Below, piece after piece: positions 62,199 to 64,000 of a stretch of DNA of 64,000 bases. Source of the stretch: an uncultured Prevotella sp. (GTDB taxonomy: Bacteria > Bacteroidota > Bacteroidia > Bacteroidales > Bacteroidaceae); NCBI GenBank assembly GCA_900770395.1, contig CAAGKM010000004.1, positions 62,001 through 126,000 of the forward strand. The letters run 5' to 3'. Made by a program: the position numbers and the translations under genes. The first letter of the stretch is position 1. The number at the start of each line of letters is the position of its first letter. The notes beneath the pieces were generated by a model. The model ran no database searches. It was not told the DNA's origin and was given only the letters and a program-made list of their open reading frames with translations.

Positions 62199-64000
62199 TT
62201 AGAAGTCCATCTTGTCGAGCGAGTCGTTGAAGTCCTTTGGTTCATTTGTCGGCTCATGGAACTCGTCGTTGTTGTGGTCGTGACGCTCAGGACGTGGACG
62301 ACGTTCGCCGCGCTCAGGACGTGGACGACGCTCACCGCGCTCAGGACGTGGACGGCGCTCGCCGCGTGCAGGACGCTCAACATATCCCTCTGGTTTCTCC
62401 ACAAGCACACGGTGTGACAGCTTGTACTTACCTGTTTTCGGGTCAATCTCAAGCAGCTTCACCTGTATCTTGTCGCCTTCCTTGATGCCGGCTTCCTCAA
62501 CAGTTTCCAAGCGCTTCCAGTCAATCTCCGAAATGTGGAGCAGACCGTCCTTACCTGGCATAATCTCTACGAAGCAGCCGTAAGGCATGATTGAGCGCAC
62601 GGTACCCTCGTAAACCTCGCCAACCTCTGGGATTGCAACGATGCCCTTAATCTTGGCGATGGCGCTGTCGATAGCGTCCTTGTTAGGACCGCTCACCTGC
62701 ACCTTGCCTACGCCATCAGTCTCGTCGATTGTGATGGTAGTGCCTGTCTCTTCCTGCATCTGCTGGATAATCTTACCGCCAGGACCGATAACGGCACCGA
62801 TGAATTCCTTAGGAATCTCGAATGCAACGATGCGTGGTACGTGTGGCTTCAGCTCAGCGCGTGGCTCTGCTATTGTCTCTGTCAGCTTGTTGAGGATGTG
62901 CTCACGGCCAGCCTTTGCCTGCATGAGAGCCTTCTCAAGAATCTCAAACGACAGACCGTCGCACTTGATGTCCATCTGTGTGGCTGTCAGACCGTCCTTT
63001 GTTCCGGTGGTCTTGAAGTCCATGTCGCCGAGGTGGTCCTCGTCGCCAAGGATATCAGAGAGCACGGCATACTTGTCTTCGCCTGGGTTCTTGATGAGTC
63101 CCATTGCGATACCGCTTACGGGCTTCTTCATAGGCACGCCGGCATCCATCAGCGCCAGTGTTCCTGCACATACGGTTGCCATTGACGATGAACCGTTTGA
63201 CTCAAGAATCTGTGACACAAGGCGCACAGTGTAAGGGAAGTCCTCTGGAATCTGACCCTTCAGACCACGCCATGCCAGGTGACCATGACCAATCTCACGG
63301 CGGCCTACGCCGCGCTGTGCTTTCGCCTCACCTGTACAGAATGGAGGGAAGTTATAGTGAAGGAGGAAGCGCATGTAGCTCTTGTCGAGCACATCGTCCA
63401 CCATCTTCTCGTCAAGCTTAGTACCGAGTGTACATGTAGAGAGCGACTGTGTTTCACCACGTGTGAAGATTGAGCTTCCGTGAGGCATTGGCAGTGGAGA
63501 CACCTCGCACCATATAGGACGGATCTCATCGGTCTTGCGGCCGTCGAGACGGATACCCTCGTCGAGGATGCAACGGCGCATTGCATCGCGCTCCACATCG
63601 TGATAGTAGCGGTCCATCATGGCATACTTCTCCTCCATCTCGTCTTCTGTCAGGTCAGTATGTGCTGCTGCGTAAGCCTCCTTGAAGTCAGTGAGAATCT
63701 TTTCGAAAGCCTCGGCACGTGCATGCTTCTCAAGAGCCTGCTTTGTCACGTCGTAAGCCTTCTGGTATAGCTCCTTGTTCATCTGCTCGCGCAGCTCCTC
63801 GTCGTTCACCTCGTGGTCATACTCGCGCTTCACGTCCTTGCCAAGCTCCTTCGACAGTTCTGTCTGCAGCTCGCACATGGGCTTGATGGCTGCCATGGCT
63901 GCCTTCAGAGCGCCAATCATGTCCTGCTCTGAAACCTCTTTCATCTCGCCCTCAACCATCATTATGTTCTCAGCCGATGCGCCCACCATGATGTCCATGT
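62199..64000 (-). CDS. pnp: Polyribonucleotide nucleotidyltransferase (5' end outside window)
   Basis: At least 600 C-terminal residues; the gene runs off the right edge, so the first catalytic RNase PH domain is only partly present. Visible are the second RNase PH domain (GRKTDEIRPIWCEVSPLP, THRGE-like TRGETQ), a KH domain (IGAVIGPGGKIIQQM) and an S1 domain (GEVYEGTVRSIMPYGCFVEIMPG). The protein ends in an Arg/Pro-rich tail of three GERRPRPER repeats and a DHNNDEFHEPTN acidic end. It degrades RNA phosphorolytically from the 3' end. Confidence 0.95.
   Translation of the reverse strand, partial: MDIMVGASAENIMMVEGEMKEVSEQDMIGALKAAMAAIKPMCELQTELSKELGKDVKREYDHEVNDEELREQMNKELYQKAYDVTKQALEKHARAEAFEKILTDFKEAYAAAHTDLTEDEMEEKYAMMDRYYHDVERDAMRRCILDEGIRLDGRKTDEIRPIWCEVSPLPMPHGSSIFTRGETQSLSTCTLGTKLDEKMVDDVLDKSYMRFLLHYNFPPFCTGEAKAQRGVGRREIGHGHLAWRGLKGQIPEDFPYTVRLVSQILESNGSSSMATVCAGTLALMDAGVPMKKPVSGIAMGLIKNPGEDKYAVLSDILGDEDHLGDMDFKTTGTKDGLTATQMDIKCDGLSFEILEKALMQAKAGREHILNKLTETIAEPRAELKPHVPRIVAFEIPKEFIGAVIGPGGKIIQQMQEETGTTITIDETDGVGKVQVSGPNKDAIDSAIAKIKGIVAIPEVGEVYEGTVRSIMPYGCFVEIMPGKDGLLHISEIDWKRLETVEEAGIKEGDKIQVKLLEIDPKTGKYKLSHRVLVEKPEGYVERPARGERRPRPERGERRPRPERGERRPRPERHDHNNDEFHEPTNEPKDFNDSLDKMDF
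62284..62375 (-). repeat. 27-nt repeats encoding the GERRPRPER tail of PNPase
   Basis: Three near-identical 27-nt units on the minus strand, each encoding GERRPRPER. Confidence 0.8.

Overview
The window looks like a chromosome segment from a Bacteroidales bacterium, most likely a Prevotella relative. The evidence is promoters of the TAnnTTTG (-7) type in front of most genes, weak ribosome binding sites, BspA-like leucine-rich repeats, DUF3244, DUF4143 and PCMD-type proteins, menaquinone synthesis, pyruvate phosphate dikinase and an anaerobic ribonucleotide reductase. I found no rRNA, tRNA, CRISPR array or intact insertion sequence.

Layout. 0-3 kb: a 51-residue double-glycine leader peptide, a small secreted protein and a divergent membrane TPR/HTH regulator. 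3-6 kb: an NtrC-like regulator with ruined ATPase motifs and an AAA+ ATPase, both behind an almost identical 30-nt promoter box. 6-15.5 kb: an accessory hotspot with a serine recombinase remnant, a structured RNA candidate, and a BspA-like gene whose two ends lie about 7.6 kb apart. Between those ends sit a restriction-methylase remnant and the most interesting locus: SIS-HAD fusion, PRTase-like protein (frameshifted), ORC/CDC6-like AAA ATPase, an unrecognised protein and a PfkB kinase. 15.7-25 kb: core-like genes: a TolC/HlyD/MFS efflux operon, pseudouridine synthase, menA, an HD protein, a POT peptide transporter and a lipoprotein. 25-29.3 kb: a choloylglycine-hydrolase-family amidase, a broken AAA/PDDEXK gene and a DUF4143 ATPase behind triple direct repeats. 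29.5-36.7 kb: a 6S-like RNA candidate, then a six-gene run of exported proteins (LPP20-like, DUF4384, coiled-coil membrane protein, WG-repeat caspase, L,D-transpeptidase, transglutaminase-like). 36.7-37.4 kb: a MITE-like element with about 100-bp inverted arms. 37.5-64 kb: mostly housekeeping and envelope genes (cyclophilin, greA, outer-membrane barrel, EptA-like transferase, bcp, ppdK, 5'-nucleotidase, nudC, Sel1, DUF1015, cupin/acetyltransferase, SGNH/MBOAT/epimerase, nrdGD, THUMP-like methyltransferase, CPBP protease, pnp), separated by several palindromic or short-period repeats.

How the genes fit together. In the island, a sugar-phosphate isomerase-type domain, a phosphatase, a phosphoribosyltransferase fold and a sugar kinase could make or remodel a phosphorylated sugar or nucleoside, with the ORC/CDC6-like ATPase as sensor or DNA-associated switch. 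That is inference. In the 30-36 kb run all proteins are predicted to be exported or membrane-bound, and three carry protease-like or transpeptidase-like catalytic centres, which suggests envelope surveillance or remodelling. Heptanucleotide-period repeats recur at the 3' ends of genes and once inside the SIS-HAD coding region, where copy-number change would shift the frame.
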